A stretch of 64,000 nt of DNA. Origin: JAIVJZ01 sp036386515. Lineage in GTDB: Bacteria; Acidobacteriota; Blastocatellia; Pyrinomonadales; Pyrinomonadaceae. The DNA lies in contig DASVVO010000064.1 of assembly GCA_036386515.1 (NCBI GenBank), positions 38,597 to 102,596 on the forward strand. The letters are read 5' to 3'. This document shows, in pieces, positions 1-8,370 of the stretch; positions within the stretch are counted from its first letter, which is position 1; every line of letters begins with the position of its first letter. The position numbers and the translations under genes are program-made. A model generated the notes under the pieces. The model was not told the DNA's origin. It ran no database searches and was given only the letters and a program-made list of their open reading frames with translations.

Positions 1-146
1 TTGATGATGGCGCGGTGCAGCCGCGACTTCATCTCCTGGAAGGTGTGCAGGCCGCCGCCGCCGGCGGGCGTCTCGTCGCCGGGGCGCGCGCCGAGCGGCA
101 TCGCCGCCGGGTTGGTTTCCCTGATTAGTCTTTCGCGTAGTGACAT
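1..146 (-). CDS. cpaF: CpaF/TadA-type secretion ATPase, N-terminal fragment (cut by window edge)
   Basis: Only the first 48 codons are present, reading leftward from an ATG at 144-146. The protein begins MSLRERLIRETN and ends with FQEMKSRLHRAII. That last segment resembles the conserved piece just before the ATPase core of CpaF/TadA, the hexameric ATPase that powers Flp pilus assembly. The neighbours support the call, because cpaE, tadE/tadG-like genes, the secretin, cpaB, cpaA and flp genes lie upstream on the same strand. No strong Shine-Dalgarno sequence is visible before this ATG. The catalytic Walker motifs lie outside the window, so the family call rests on a short match plus context. 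Confidence 0.75.
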   Translation of the reverse strand, partial: MSLRERLIRETNPAAMPLGARPGDETPAGGGGLHTFQEMKSRLHRAII

Positions 147-188
147 GAGTTTTTCTTCGCCGTCGTGTTCGGGGTTAAGGGTTCAGGA

Positions 189-325
189 TTGCAAATTTGA
201 AATTGCAAATTTGAGATTTCAAATTCAAGTTGCAAATTTGAGATTTCAAGTTCGAGATTTCAAGTTCGAGGTTGCAAATTTGAGATTTCAAATTTGAGAT
301 TTCAAATTCGAGGTTGCAAATTCGG
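189..325. repeat. Tandem array of an AT-rich repeat (TTGCAAATTTGAGATTTCAA type)
   Basis: About 137 bp between cpaF and cpaE is built from degenerate copies of a 15-25 bp word alternating GCAAATTTGAGA, TTTCAAATT and TTCAAGTTCGAG. It contrasts sharply with the surrounding high-GC sequence. The same word recurs inside der (62166-62202) and at 63843-63862 beside the IS end, so it is dispersed and not local slippage. Translated by chance in one frame it reads like FEIANLRFQI, so any small protein called here would be an artefact. Confidence 0.8.
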
Positions 326-381
326 GACGGAACGGCCGGGTGCGTCGGTTGCAAATCGGGGTGCGCGGCGCGCGTGCGGCG

Positions 382-1626
382 TCAGACGGCGGCGGTCGCC
401 TTCTCTTTGCCGAGGCGCGTGCGCAATCCGGCGTTGGAGATCGCGCCGATGGGGCGGCCGAAGATCGCGCCCCAGAGACCTTTGCGCGGCTCTTTGATTT
501 CCGACTCGACGCTCGTGCCGGTGATGCTCGCCGCGATGTGGCGAATCTCCGTGGCGATGCGCGAGGCCGGGTCTGACTTGACGAGCGGCTCGCCGAGGTT
601 GATCGAATTGACGGCCGTGTTGTAGTCGCTCTGCACGTAGCCCGTGACGCGCTCGCCGAGGAATCTTTCCACCTGCCGGAGGTCGAGGTCGATCTGCTTG
701 CTCCAACGATTGACGACGATCCGCACCTTGTGGCGCGGGTAGCCGAGGCGGTCGAAGAGGGCGAGGGCGCGTTGCGTGCTGCGGATGGCGGGAATGTCGA
801 GCGTCAGGACGAGCACCACCTCGTCGGCCTGATCGAGCGCGGAGAGCGTGATCGAATCGAAGGTGTGCTGCGGGTCGATGACGACGTAGTCGTAGCGTTC
901 GCGCAGGAGTTCGAGCACCTCGAAGACGTGTTCGGGTTCGATGTCGTCGGCGAGGTCGGCTTCGCGCGGCGCGGCCAGAAGCGAGAGATTCGACGTGTGC
1001 GGCACGACGTAGCTTTTCAACAGCGAGTCGTCGATGCGGGCGCGGTTCTCGACGAGGTCGGCGATGGAGAATTTCGGTTCGAGGCCGAGGAACAGGGAGA
1101 GGTCGCCCGCCTGTAAGTTGAGATCGACGAGGACGGTGGGCGCGTCGAGCGCGGCGGCGAGGTTCGTGGCGATGAACGACGTGCCGCACCCGCCCTTGCT
1201 CGAAAAGACCGCGATGGCGCGGCCGCGCTTCTTCGGCGCGGCCACCAGCGTGGAACAAAATTCGGCGGTGCGCTCGATCACCGTTTGAAACTCTTCGTTG
1301 ATCACGGGGAGACGCAGGAAATCGCGCGCCCCGGCGCGGTAGCTGCGCAGGATGAGGTCGGGCGAGGCGTCGCGCGAGGCGCAGATGATGGCGGTCTGCG
1401 GGCACTCGGCGGCGAGTCGTTCGACGAACTTCAGCGTCGGTTCGACCTCCGCGCCGAGCGTGATGATGGCCGCGCTCGGTCGGAGACGAACGATCTCGGG
1501 AAAGAGTTGTTCGGCGTCGTCGCCACCCGCGAGCAGGCGCGTGCGCTCGTTCGAGGCGAGCGCGCCGCGCAACTCTTTGAGGGAGTCGAGGCCGGTGCTG
1601 AGGATGACGAATGACAGTTGATTCAT
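382..1626 (-). CDS. cpaE: CpaE/TadZ-like pilus assembly ATPase
   Basis: 414 aa. Residues 1-125 form an atypical receiver-like domain. From about residue 135 there is a ParA/MinD-family ATPase domain with the deviant Walker A motif SSKGGCGTS at 142-150. CpaE/TadZ proteins localise the Tad pilus machinery to its site in the cell. The gene is 62 bp downstream of a TadE-like gene and upstream of cpaF, the usual Tad order. The ATG at 1626 has only a weak purine stretch (GAGAGAA) before it. The C-terminus stops 57 bp before the AT-rich repeat array. Confidence 0.9.
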   Translation of the reverse strand: MNQLSFVILSTGLDSLKELRGALASNERTRLLAGGDDAEQLFPEIVRLRPSAAIITLGAEVEPTLKFVERLAAECPQTAIICASRDASPDLILRSYRAGARDFLRLPVINEEFQTVIERTAEFCSTLVAAPKKRGRAIAVFSSKGGCGTSFIATNLAAALDAPTVLVDLNLQAGDLSLFLGLEPKFSIADLVENRARIDDSLLKSYVVPHTSNLSLLAAPREADLADDIEPEHVFEVLELLRERYDYVVIDPQHTFDSITLSALDQADEVVLVLTLDIPAIRSTQRALALFDRLGYPRHKVRIVVNRWSKQIDLDLRQVERFLGERVTGYVQSDYNTAVNSINLGEPLVKSDPASRIATEIRHIAASITGTSVESEIKEPRKGLWGAIFGRPIGAISNAGLRTRLGKEKATAAV

Positions 1627-1688
1627 GTGTGCCGTTCTCTCGTGTGAATTAGCCGAAGCGGAATTAGCGTCGCGTTAGCCGCCGCCGT

Positions 1689-2150
1689 TCAAGGAATGAC
1701 GGTGGGCACGTAGCCCGCGTTCTCGGCCGTCAGAGAAGTTTTGTACGCGGGCAGGCGCATCGTCTTGCCGACGAGCGGGAGCACCAATTTGAAGTCGTAG
1801 TTTTCGATCTCGGCGGTCACGGTGCCGCCGCCGAGTTCGAAATTCTGATAAGTGAGCTTGACCTGCGAAACCGTGAGGTCTTGCACGAGCGGTTGACCCG
1901 TGGCCGCCGCGTTGCCGTAGACGGCCATGTTCTTCGCCCCGGTCTGCGCCCCCGTGCTCATGCCCTGATTGACGGCGTAGCGCGCGGCGCGGCGCGTGGC
2001 GTCAACGAGCGAGTTGTGTATCCAGAGCATGCGCCCCACTTCGAGCACGCCGAACATGACGGACACGAAGATGGTCGCGCCGATGGCGAACTCAAGGAGC
2101 GCAGCCCCGCGTTCGTCGCCCTTCATATTTTTTGCGCGCATCGCTTTCAT
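1689..2150 (-). CDS. TadE-like minor pseudopilin
   Basis: 153 aa. A short basic leader ends in DERGAALLEFAI, then a hydrophobic helix (about residues 18-42) continues into VLEVGRMLWIHN. This G-x4-E pattern near a membrane helix is the TadE/TadG pseudopilin signature: an inner-membrane protein processed and assembled with the Flp pilus. The remaining ~100 residues are a beta-rich periplasmic domain. GGAGG lies 5 nt before the ATG. It follows a second TadE-like gene by 19 bp, so the two are probably co-translated. Confidence 0.85.
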   Translation of the reverse strand: MKAMRAKNMKGDERGAALLEFAIGATIFVSVMFGVLEVGRMLWIHNSLVDATRRAARYAVNQGMSTGAQTGAKNMAVYGNAAATGQPLVQDLTVSQVKLTYQNFELGGGTVTAEIENYDFKLVLPLVGKTMRLPAYKTSLTAENAGYVPTVIP

Positions 2151-2169
2151 GCTCTCCTCCCGCTCTTGG

Positions 2170-2658
2170 CTATTGCGCGATCTGCCGCATCGTGCTTCGC
2201 GCGCCGACGTTGACGCTGAGCGAGAGCCTGGAACTGCGTGTGAGCTTGCCGAGATCGAAGACGGGGACGTAAGTGAAATTCTGAATCTCGACGGTCGTGG
2301 TTTGCGTCGTGTTGCCGGTCTTGGCCGGCGTGATCTTGACGTTGGCGGTCGTCAAACCACTGGCGACCGGCGCGCCCGTGCCCGCCGTGTTGCCGTAGAC
2401 GAGCAGGTTGCGCGCCGCCGCGTCGCCCGCGCCCGGCGGTTGACTGACGAGGTAGCGCGCGGCGGCGCGCGTGCCTTTGAGCAGCGTCGTGTAGGTGTAG
2501 AAGTAACGGCCGAACTCGGCGGTCGCGCCCAGCAGCAGGAGCATGAGCGGCATGACGATGGCGAGTTCGACGAGTTGCGAACCGCGCTCGTCGCCCCACG
2601 CGAAGGCGCGACGGCGGCGGCGCGCGGATGGTTGATTGAGCTTCGCCTTGATGTGCAT
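2170..2658 (-). CDS. TadE-like minor pseudopilin
   Basis: 162 aa. A strongly basic N-terminus (RRRRR around residues 13-17) is followed by DERGSQLVELAIVMP and a leucine-rich membrane helix (about 32-50). The GxxxxE motif and following helix mark it as TadE/TadG family. It shares the layout of the downstream gene but is divergent, so they are paralogues, not a recent duplication. It starts 15 bp after the TadG-like gene. AGAGGA lies about 10 nt before the ATG. Confidence 0.85.
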   Translation of the reverse strand: MHIKAKLNQPSARRRRRAFAWGDERGSQLVELAIVMPLMLLLLGATAEFGRYFYTYTTLLKGTRAAARYLVSQPPGAGDAAARNLLVYGNTAGTGAPVASGLTTANVKITPAKTGNTTQTTTVEIQNFTYVPVFDLGKLTRSSRLSLSVNVGARSTMRQIAQ

Positions 2659-2673
2659 CGCGGAAGAGTCCTC

Positions 2674-3834
2674 TTAGCGATAAAGAACGGGGATGGTGAG
2701 TTCGGGACTGGCCGCGCCGCCCGCGGGGTCGTAGCCGCCGCGACCGATGACGGTGCGGAGGCCGATGTACTCGGCCTGGATGTCGCCGCCGTTGCCGTTC
2801 GACACTTTCGTTTGCAGGAAGAAGGCCGCGAAGCGGTCTATCCGCACGGTGTCGCGCCCGTTGTCGAACTCGCCCTCGCGGATGATCGGGATGAGCACGA
2901 CGCGGCGGCCACGCGTGGGCACTCCGCGCGACGGCGATTGAAACGTGCCTCCGGCGGGATTCCGGTTGGCGTCGATGGCCTGCTGCGCGTCGAGGTATTG
3001 CTGGTAGTTAATGTTCTCCTGCACGTTCTCGTCGGGCGGGTAGTCGTCCGGGTCGAGACCGCCGCCGTATTCGCCGAAGCGCGTGTTGAGACCCTGCCTG
3101 ACCGCGCCCGCCGAGACGCCCGGCTTGGTCTTCACGTTGGAACCCGCGCCCAGACAATTCCTCACGCCCCTGCCCAGCCCGATGCGGTCGTCGCTCGCGC
3201 CCGGCCCGTCGATAGCGAGAATCTGGTAGTTGCCCGGCGAGACCGCGCCGCCCGGCGGACGGCGGATCGTGTAGGTCTGTCCCGCCACGAAATAGACGCC
3301 GTCGGAATCGATCGCGGTGACGGGGATGTAATCGCAAAACTTGTTGAGCGAGACGCTCATCCCGGCCGTGGCGTCGGCCGTGACGTTGCGCGACGCGCCG
3401 AGGACGGGCGCGGCGAACGTCGTGCTCACGGCGGCGGGCGGAATCACGACCTGCACGAAGCGAATGTCTTTGGCCTGCCCCTTCGCCGTCGCCTCGCTCA
3501 CATACGGCCCGTTCAGATTTTTCGCGAACAACACGTTCGAGCGCGGAATCTCGACGCCCTTCTTGTTGAACTCGTACTTGTTCAAAGCCTGGACGGCGTA
3601 GTCGGCCGCTTTCGTGATGCCGCCGTCGTCGGAGTTCAGGGCGGTCGCGCCCGCGAGCGCGGCGGCATCGGCGGCGTTCTGCAACTCGCCGCGCACGAGG
3701 TAGAAGTGGCTGATGTCTATGCACAGGCCGGTGGCGAGGAGAAAGGCCAGCATGCCGAAGGCGCTGATCGCCAGCACCGAACCGCGCTCGCCCCGACGCT
3801 CTCTTGAACTCTGCCGCTCACACGTTTTCATCAT
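2674..3834 (-). CDS. TadG-like pilus assembly protein with Tad N-terminal helix
   Basis: 386 aa from the ATG at 3834. That start is chosen over an upstream one at 3888 because AGGAG sits 7 nt before it. The N-terminus has RRGERGSVLAISAFGMLAF, then a helix and DISHFYLVRGELQNAADAAA. This is the putative Flp pilus-assembly TadE/G-like N-terminal domain seen in TadG proteins, with the ELQNAADAAALAGA signature. The long C-terminal part is extracellular or periplasmic, rich in Asn, Gly and Pro, with no domain I can name. The gene lies between the secretin and two TadE genes. Confidence 0.82.
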   Translation of the reverse strand: MMKTCERQSSRERRGERGSVLAISAFGMLAFLLATGLCIDISHFYLVRGELQNAADAAALAGATALNSDDGGITKAADYAVQALNKYEFNKKGVEIPRSNVLFAKNLNGPYVSEATAKGQAKDIRFVQVVIPPAAVSTTFAAPVLGASRNVTADATAGMSVSLNKFCDYIPVTAIDSDGVYFVAGQTYTIRRPPGGAVSPGNYQILAIDGPGASDDRIGLGRGVRNCLGAGSNVKTKPGVSAGAVRQGLNTRFGEYGGGLDPDDYPPDENVQENINYQQYLDAQQAIDANRNPAGGTFQSPSRGVPTRGRRVVLIPIIREGEFDNGRDTVRIDRFAAFFLQTKVSNGNGGDIQAEYIGLRTVIGRGGYDPAGGAASPELTIPVLYR

Positions 3835-3920
3835 CGCCCTGCTCCTCTCGACCGACGCTTTCCCCACGACGAGGCCGTTGCTCATCACCGCCGCCGCATC
3901 ACACGACTACTGCTTCACGC

Positions 3921-5630
3921 TTACTGCTTCACGCTGACCTTCGCGGTCGCCGCGTGCGCGCTTCCGAGCCGACTGAAATAGTCCGCCAGGGCGAGGTGCG
4001 CCGCGCGCCCCACTGGCGGCAACTCCGGCGACGTGTTCGCGGCCTGCTCTTTCACCGCCGCCTTCGCGGACTCCTTCAACGCGTCCTTCTCTTCGCGCAC
4101 GGCATCCTTCGCGGGCGCGGCCACGGGGGTCGCGCCGTTCGCGTCGCCCGGCGCGGGAGGCGCGGCGACCGTCGCGTTGACGCTCGCGGCGTTGGCCTTG
4201 ACGTTGGCGTCCGTCACGGTCATCGCTTTACTGTCGGCGGCGGCGGCGGTCGTTTTGCCGTCGGGCGTGGTCGTCGCTTGCGCGCCTTCGCTGCCCGTCG
4301 AATAACCGCTCGCGCCCTTGATGCCTTCGCCCTGCGGCTCCAGGCCGAGCGGCGAGCCTTTCTTCAACCCGTCGAGGCCGCGCGTGGCGGGCAGGTCGTC
4401 GCGGTTGACCGGCTTGATGATGTTCGCCGTGCAGAAGAAGACGAGTTCCGTCTCACGCTTCTCGAACGATTTCGATTTGAACAGCGCGCCGAGGATGGGG
4501 ATGCTGCCGAGGCCGGGCACTTTCGAGAGCGTGCTCGATTCGCTGTTGTCGAGCAGACCGGCGAGGGCGAAGCTCTGCCCGTCGCGCAGTTCGATGCCCG
4601 TCTTGGCGCGGCGCGTCTTCAGGGCGGGGATCAGATAGCCTTGAAACTTGACGCCGTTCTGAAAGTCGATGGTCGAAACTTCGGGTTCGAGTTCCAACTG
4701 GATGTGATCCTCGTCGATGATGGTGGGCTTGAAGTTCAAGCGCACGCCGTACTCTTTGAAGACCACCGTGACGTTGACGCGCGTGCCGTCCGACTGGATG
4801 ACCGGAATCGGAAACTCGCCGCCCGCCAGAAAACTGGCCTGCTGGCCGTTCATGGCGATCACGTTCGGTTCGGCCAGACTGCGGAGCGCGCCCGAGGTTT
4901 GCAGCGCGCGGATGGAGGCCGCCGAGCCGAGACCCGTGTTCGAGATGAACAGGTTGGCCGTCTCGAAGAGGGAGGCGAGGCTGTTCGTCGCCGAGACGCT
5001 CGTGCCGTTATTCGACGAAGCCCACGACGAACCCAACTCGCGCAGTTTCGTGCGGCTCACTTCCGCCACCCGCACCGACAACTGCACCTGCGCCATGTTC
5101 TTCACCGGCGAGGCCAGCATGTTCACCGTCTGGAATCCGGCGGCCTTCACCACCGCTTCGACCTGCGCCGAGGTCTGCGGCTGCGCGACGCTGCCCGAAA
5201 TGACGACCGACCCGTTGGCCTGGCTGAGGCTGATGTTGTCTTGCGGAAAGAGCGCGCGAATCTGCGAATCGATCAAAGAGAGGTTGGCGCGCACGAACAC
5301 GTCGAAGACGACGAACTTGCTCGAATCCTTCTCCCACGCGATGAAGTTGACCTGCCCGAACGCCTTGCCGTTGACGAGCACCTGGTCGGGGGCGACCAGC
5401 ACGGCCTCGGCCACTTCCGGGTTCGACACCGAGAAGCGTCCGATCTTGCGGTCGAAGTTAATCACGCGCGACTGGCCGACCAGCACGTTGATCGCCACGG
5501 GGTCTTTCTGCGGATTCGCAAACGACGCGCTCACGCTGATCTCTTGCGCCTGCGCCGCGCCCGTGACGCCGAACATGAGCGAGGCGCACAGCATCGCGAT
5601 GAAAAAGGGGATAAGCCGACGGGTCTGCAT
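3921..5630 (-). CDS. cpaC: CpaC/RcpA-type secretin (Tad outer-membrane channel)
   Basis: 569 aa from the ATG at 5630 (AAGGAG 7 nt upstream). A signal peptide (MQTRRLIPFF... ending around AQAQ) precedes the pilus/BON-like N-domain, with VLVGQSRVINFDRKI and an SNPEVAEA segment. The secretin domain follows, roughly residues 190-430. It forms the outer-membrane ring through which the Flp pilus passes. The last ~130 residues are an Ala/Thr/Lys-rich, probably disordered tail, longer than in typical CpaC. A tandem-word hairpin repeat (5659-5752) sits immediately upstream of the Shine-Dalgarno sequence. Confidence 0.92.
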   Translation of the reverse strand: MQTRRLIPFFIAMLCASLMFGVTGAAQAQEISVSASFANPQKDPVAINVLVGQSRVINFDRKIGRFSVSNPEVAEAVLVAPDQVLVNGKAFGQVNFIAWEKDSSKFVVFDVFVRANLSLIDSQIRALFPQDNISLSQANGSVVISGSVAQPQTSAQVEAVVKAAGFQTVNMLASPVKNMAQVQLSVRVAEVSRTKLRELGSSWASSNNGTSVSATNSLASLFETANLFISNTGLGSAASIRALQTSGALRSLAEPNVIAMNGQQASFLAGGEFPIPVIQSDGTRVNVTVVFKEYGVRLNFKPTIIDEDHIQLELEPEVSTIDFQNGVKFQGYLIPALKTRRAKTGIELRDGQSFALAGLLDNSESSTLSKVPGLGSIPILGALFKSKSFEKRETELVFFCTANIIKPVNRDDLPATRGLDGLKKGSPLGLEPQGEGIKGASGYSTGSEGAQATTTPDGKTTAAAADSKAMTVTDANVKANAASVNATVAAPPAPGDANGATPVAAPAKDAVREEKDALKESAKAAVKEQAANTSPELPPVGRAAHLALADYFSRLGSAHAATAKVSVKQ

Positions 5631-5658
5631 GATTGGACTCCTTTGGAAAACGGAAAGG

Positions 5659-5752
5659 GTTTCAGGTTTCAAGTTTCAGGTTTCAAGTTGTCAGTTTCAG
5701 GCTCCCGGCTCTCGTCTCTCAGACTTGAAACCTGAAACCTGAAACTTGAAAC
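5659..5752. repeat. Tandem-word hairpin element between cpaB and cpaC (word GTTTCAG/GTTTCAA)
   Basis: The left arm (5659-5700) is a run of GTTTCAGGTTTCAAGTTTCA words. The right arm (5723-5752) is its inverted counterpart, ACTTGAAACCTGAAAC. About 22 bp separate them. It fills the space between the cpaB stop at 5762 and the cpaC ribosome-binding site. Transcribed, it would fold into a long imperfect hairpin. Confidence 0.85.
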
Positions 5753-5761
5753 TAATGCCTC

Positions 5762-6721
5762 TTAGGGAAAATCTACGTTTCGTTTCTTCGCGCCTTCGAT
5801 CACTTCGACCGAGGAGCGTGGGGGAGCAGCGGGAGCAGGGGCGGCCGGGGGATTGGCCGCCTGCGGCGCGGGGACGCTGTTGCTGCTCCTGCTGCTGTTG
5901 TGGTCGGCGCGCGGATAGCGTCGGAAGACGGGCGCGCCCGGTTGCGTCTGTTGCTGCGGCGGCTGCTCGCTCTTGAGCGAACCGGCGTCGGGCACGGGCT
6001 TGGCGCGTTCGCCGCCGAGGAGGATGCGCTTGTCCACGCCGAGCGTCTGCTCGTCGCCTTGATCCACGGAGTTGCGCATGACGAGTTGGAGCTTGCCTTC
6101 GCTCGACGCGAGCGCGAGCTTCTCGGCCTGGTCGGGCGTGACTTGCAGCGTCACGGCCTTCACGCTCTCCGGCTCGCGGTCGTTCTTCGGGCGGTCGATG
6201 TTCTGCCCGTTGGCGAGCACCTTGATGTTCTGCAAGACGATCTTCGAGATCGGGTTCTCGCGTCCGTTGCTCTCGACCGGGTTGATCACGACCACCACGT
6301 CCACGAGCGCGCCCGGCATGACGAAGCCAGAGATGCCCACCACGTCGTCAACCTTGACGGTCATCGCGCGGTAGCCTTCGGGGATGACGGCGGAGAGGCC
6401 GCCCGCCGAGCCTTCCGGCGCGAGCTTGTAATCGGTGACGGGTTCGCGCGCCGCGATCTGGACGACGGCCACGCGGCCGACGAGTTTATCGGCCGACTGG
6501 AACGTCCCGTCGGGCGTCGCGCCGCTCGGAAACTGCACGCTCTGAAGTTGCTCCGCGATGATCTTCTCGCCCGGCTGAATGTCCACCTTGGCGACGACCA
6601 CCGAGTTCAGATTCTTCGCGTAGGCTTGCGTGCCCGACAAGTAGCGGCTCACCGAGAAGGCCGCGACCAGCCCGAACACCACCGCGCCGCACATCACAAA
6701 GACAAGACGTTTATTCCGCAT
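5762..6721 (-). CDS. cpaB: CpaB/RcpC-like Flp pilus assembly protein
   Basis: 319 aa. It has one N-terminal membrane helix (about 5-25), then a SAF domain beginning VVVAKVDIQPGEKI (about 41-110), and the RcpC-type periplasmic domain with VDVVVVINPV and VTLQVTPDQAEKLALA. CpaB is a periplasmic partner of the secretin in Tad systems. The C-terminal ~70 residues are Pro/Ala/Gln-rich and look disordered. CGGAGA lies 8 nt before the ATG. It lies 98 bp downstream of cpaA. Confidence 0.9.
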   Translation of the reverse strand: MRNKRLVFVMCGAVVFGLVAAFSVSRYLSGTQAYAKNLNSVVVAKVDIQPGEKIIAEQLQSVQFPSGATPDGTFQSADKLVGRVAVVQIAAREPVTDYKLAPEGSAGGLSAVIPEGYRAMTVKVDDVVGISGFVMPGALVDVVVVINPVESNGRENPISKIVLQNIKVLANGQNIDRPKNDREPESVKAVTLQVTPDQAEKLALASSEGKLQLVMRNSVDQGDEQTLGVDKRILLGGERAKPVPDAGSLKSEQPPQQQTQPGAPVFRRYPRADHNSSRSSNSVPAPQAANPPAAPAPAAPPRSSVEVIEGAKKRNVDFP

Positions 6722-6819
6722 AATTTCATTCTCCGTTCGAGATCAAATTCCCGCGCGCGGTGGCCGCAAACCCGGAAGCTCCGGCGCGCGGCGCGTGCGT
6801 TTCAGTTAGCGAGCGCGGC

Positions 6820-7347
6820 TCAGGCGCGAAAGAGCGCGACCGAGATCAAACTGCCGACCGTGATCGCAACGCCGTAAGGGATCGTGTAGCGGCGTTCCGC
6901 CGGGACTGAGAAGCGCGGCATCTCCCAGCCGGGCAAAAACCCGACGAAGATTTGCACCACGCGCCACAAAGTTTGCCGCACCATCCCTGCGCGAATCATC
7001 GTCACGACGGCGAGCGCGCCGCCCGTCAAGACGACGACGAGAAAGGTCGGCACGACGAGCGACGCGCCGACGACCGACCCGATGGCCGCGAACAATTTCA
7101 CGTCGCCCGCGCCCATCGCGCCGAAGATGTGCAGCATGAACATCAACGCGAACGCGAGCGCGCAGCCGCCGAGACTCGCCAGCGCGCCCTGCGTCCCGTT
7201 GACGATGATGTTGACGGACAGACCGGCGCAGAGCGTGGCGAGCACGAAGGCGTTCGGGATGCGGCGATAGCGCGCGTCGTAATAGGTGATGACGACCGCG
7301 AGCGGGATGAGCAGGGCGCTGCTGACGATGGTTAAAGTGCCTGACAT
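6820..7347 (-). CDS. cpaA: CpaA/TadV prepilin peptidase (A24 family)
   Basis: 175 aa with about five to six membrane helices. Both catalytic aspartates of the GXGD aspartic proteases are visible: Asp24 in YYDARYRRIPN, and Asp82 in GAMGAGDVKLF. The short length without the methyltransferase domain is typical of TadV/CpaA, which cleaves the leader from Flp pilins. The Flp pilin genes lie directly upstream. No clear Shine-Dalgarno sequence precedes the ATG at 7347. Confidence 0.9.
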   Translation of the reverse strand: MSGTLTIVSSALLIPLAVVITYYDARYRRIPNAFVLATLCAGLSVNIIVNGTQGALASLGGCALAFALMFMLHIFGAMGAGDVKLFAAIGSVVGASLVVPTFLVVVLTGGALAVVTMIRAGMVRQTLWRVVQIFVGFLPGWEMPRFSVPAERRYTIPYGVAITVGSLISVALFRA

Positions 7348-7593
7348 TGCTGTTATATGAAAATTGCTTGAAGGTGAGTTTCCCGCGGCCAGTCGCCGAA
7401 GCTTTCAGACCGCCAGGTTCGGGTTTCAAAACTGAGTCGGCAAAATCAAGAATTCAAATGCGTGAGTTGAAAGATTTTTCATCGAGCGACGTTGAAAAAT
7501 CGGTTGGCGCGCTCCGGCTCTTTCGTGCGGGAAGCGGCGAGAGCGCGCCAGCCTGAATGGAAGCCCGTGTTACAGGGGGATCGGCTCGAAGCC

Positions 7594-7749
7594 TTACTTA
7601 ATCTTCGTCGCCAGATCGTTGATCTTCGTGCCGATGTTGCCGCCGAGCGTGCTGAAGGCACCGATGACGGCCAGCGCCACTAGCGCGGCGGCCACAGCGT
7701 ATTCCGAGAGTTCCAAGCCGGTTTCGTCGCGGAGGAATTTCTTAATCAT
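7594..7749 (-). CDS. flp: Flp/Fap-type pilin (copy 1)
   Basis: 51 aa: MIKKFLRDETG, then LELSEYAVAAALVALAVIG and a short hydrophilic tail ending KINDLATKIK. This is the Flp major pilin pattern: a basic leader, a cleavage site G/LELSEYA with the conserved Glu-Tyr pair, and one hydrophobic helix. AGGAG lies 9 nt before the ATG. It differs from the neighbouring copy (7819-7983) at one internal residue (Ser33 for Thr33) and at the C-terminus, so the pair is a tandem duplication. It is probably the structural pilus subunit processed by the adjacent CpaA. Confidence 0.92.
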   Translation of the reverse strand: MIKKFLRDETGLELSEYAVAAALVALAVIGAFSTLGGNIGTKINDLATKIK

Positions 7750-7818
7750 TGTCTTTTGCTCCTGTGTCTGGAATTGAATCGAGATTGTTTGCGTTGCGTT
7801 TATTTTGCGCTGCGTTGA

Positions 7819-7983
7819 TTAGGGGGTGGTGGAAATCTTCGTCGCCAGATCGTTGATCTTGGTGCCGATGTTGCCGCCGAGCGTGGTGAAGGCGCCGATG
7901 ACGGCGAGCGCCACGAGCGCGGCGGCCACGGCGTATTCCGAGAGTTCCAGCCCGGTTTCGTCGCGGAGGAATTTCTTAATCAT
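7819..7983 (-). CDS. flp: Flp/Fap-type pilin (copy 2)
   Basis: 54 aa. It is identical to the downstream copy through residue 32 and nearly so to residue 50, then ends STTP instead of K. It has the same leader, G/LELSEYA cleavage motif and single hydrophobic helix. AAGGAG lies 7 nt before the ATG. The 69 bp gap between the two pilin genes is not obviously duplicated. Being first in order, with the better Shine-Dalgarno sequence, it may be the more highly expressed copy (inference). Confidence 0.92.
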   Translation of the reverse strand: MIKKFLRDETGLELSEYAVAAALVALAVIGAFTTLGGNIGTKINDLATKISTTP

Positions 7984-8067
7984 GTGTTTGCTCCTTGCAA
8001 TGCTGAACTTTGCGGGTTTGTAGTTTCAGCCGCACGCGCGCCGAACGCCGTGCGACCGACGAGACCA

Positions 8068-8274
8068 TCACAGAACGGGATGCTTCGAGAGACCGTGCCA
8101 CGAACCGATGAGCATGCCGCCAATCGCCAGAGCGACGACGACCCAGTTGCCTTCCGCGCCCCGCGCGGCCACCGCCAACGCACGCTCGCCCGCCAGCAGC
8201 GCGATGGCTGCGAACGGCAGGACGAGTAATCCGGCGACGACGGTCAGGAGCGTTTTGTTGAGCACGGTTTTCAT
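8068..8274 (-). CDS. Small two-helix membrane protein at head of Tad cluster
   Basis: 68 aa from the ATG at 8274, preferred over one at 8328 because AAGGGA precedes it by 9 nt. There are two hydrophobic helices (about 9-30 and 42-58) with a short charged loop between (GERALAVAARGAEGN). The first could be a signal anchor. I do not recognise the family. Its position 84 bp upstream of the pilin genes on the same strand suggests co-expression with the Tad locus. Confidence 0.6.
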   Translation of the reverse strand: MKTVLNKTLLTVVAGLLVLPFAAIALLAGERALAVAARGAEGNWVVVALAIGGMLIGSWHGLSKHPVL

Positions 8275-8353
8275 CTTCGGAGTTCCCTTTCTCATCCGCT
8301 TCACGATTCGAGTTGCCACTCCCGTCATCGTTGCTTGCGGACGACGGACTCTA

Positions 8354-8370
8354 TTTCAAGGCGCGTGCCA
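8354..8370 (-). promoter_or_regulatory. Candidate sigma-54 (-24/-12) promoter for the Tad operon
   Basis: The minus strand reads TGGCACGCGCCTTGAAA. The -24 half TGGCACG is perfect and the spacing to TTG is right, but the -12 element is TTGAA where TTGC(A/T) is expected. It lies about 80 bp before the first small gene of the Tad cluster. A sigma-54 activator gene is encoded just upstream (9439-11007), which makes the site worth noting despite the mismatch. Confidence 0.3.

Noticed and set aside
189..325. CRISPR-like array
   Set aside because: Units are degenerate, contiguous and have no unique spacers of constant length; no cas genes nearby.
2000..3807. Very long open frames antisense to the Tad, secretin, SecD, pheT and rsh genes
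   Set aside because: High-GC sequence gives long open frames opposite real genes; these have Arg/Ala/Asp-rich, motif-free products and no Shine-Dalgarno sequence, while the other strand encodes recognised families.
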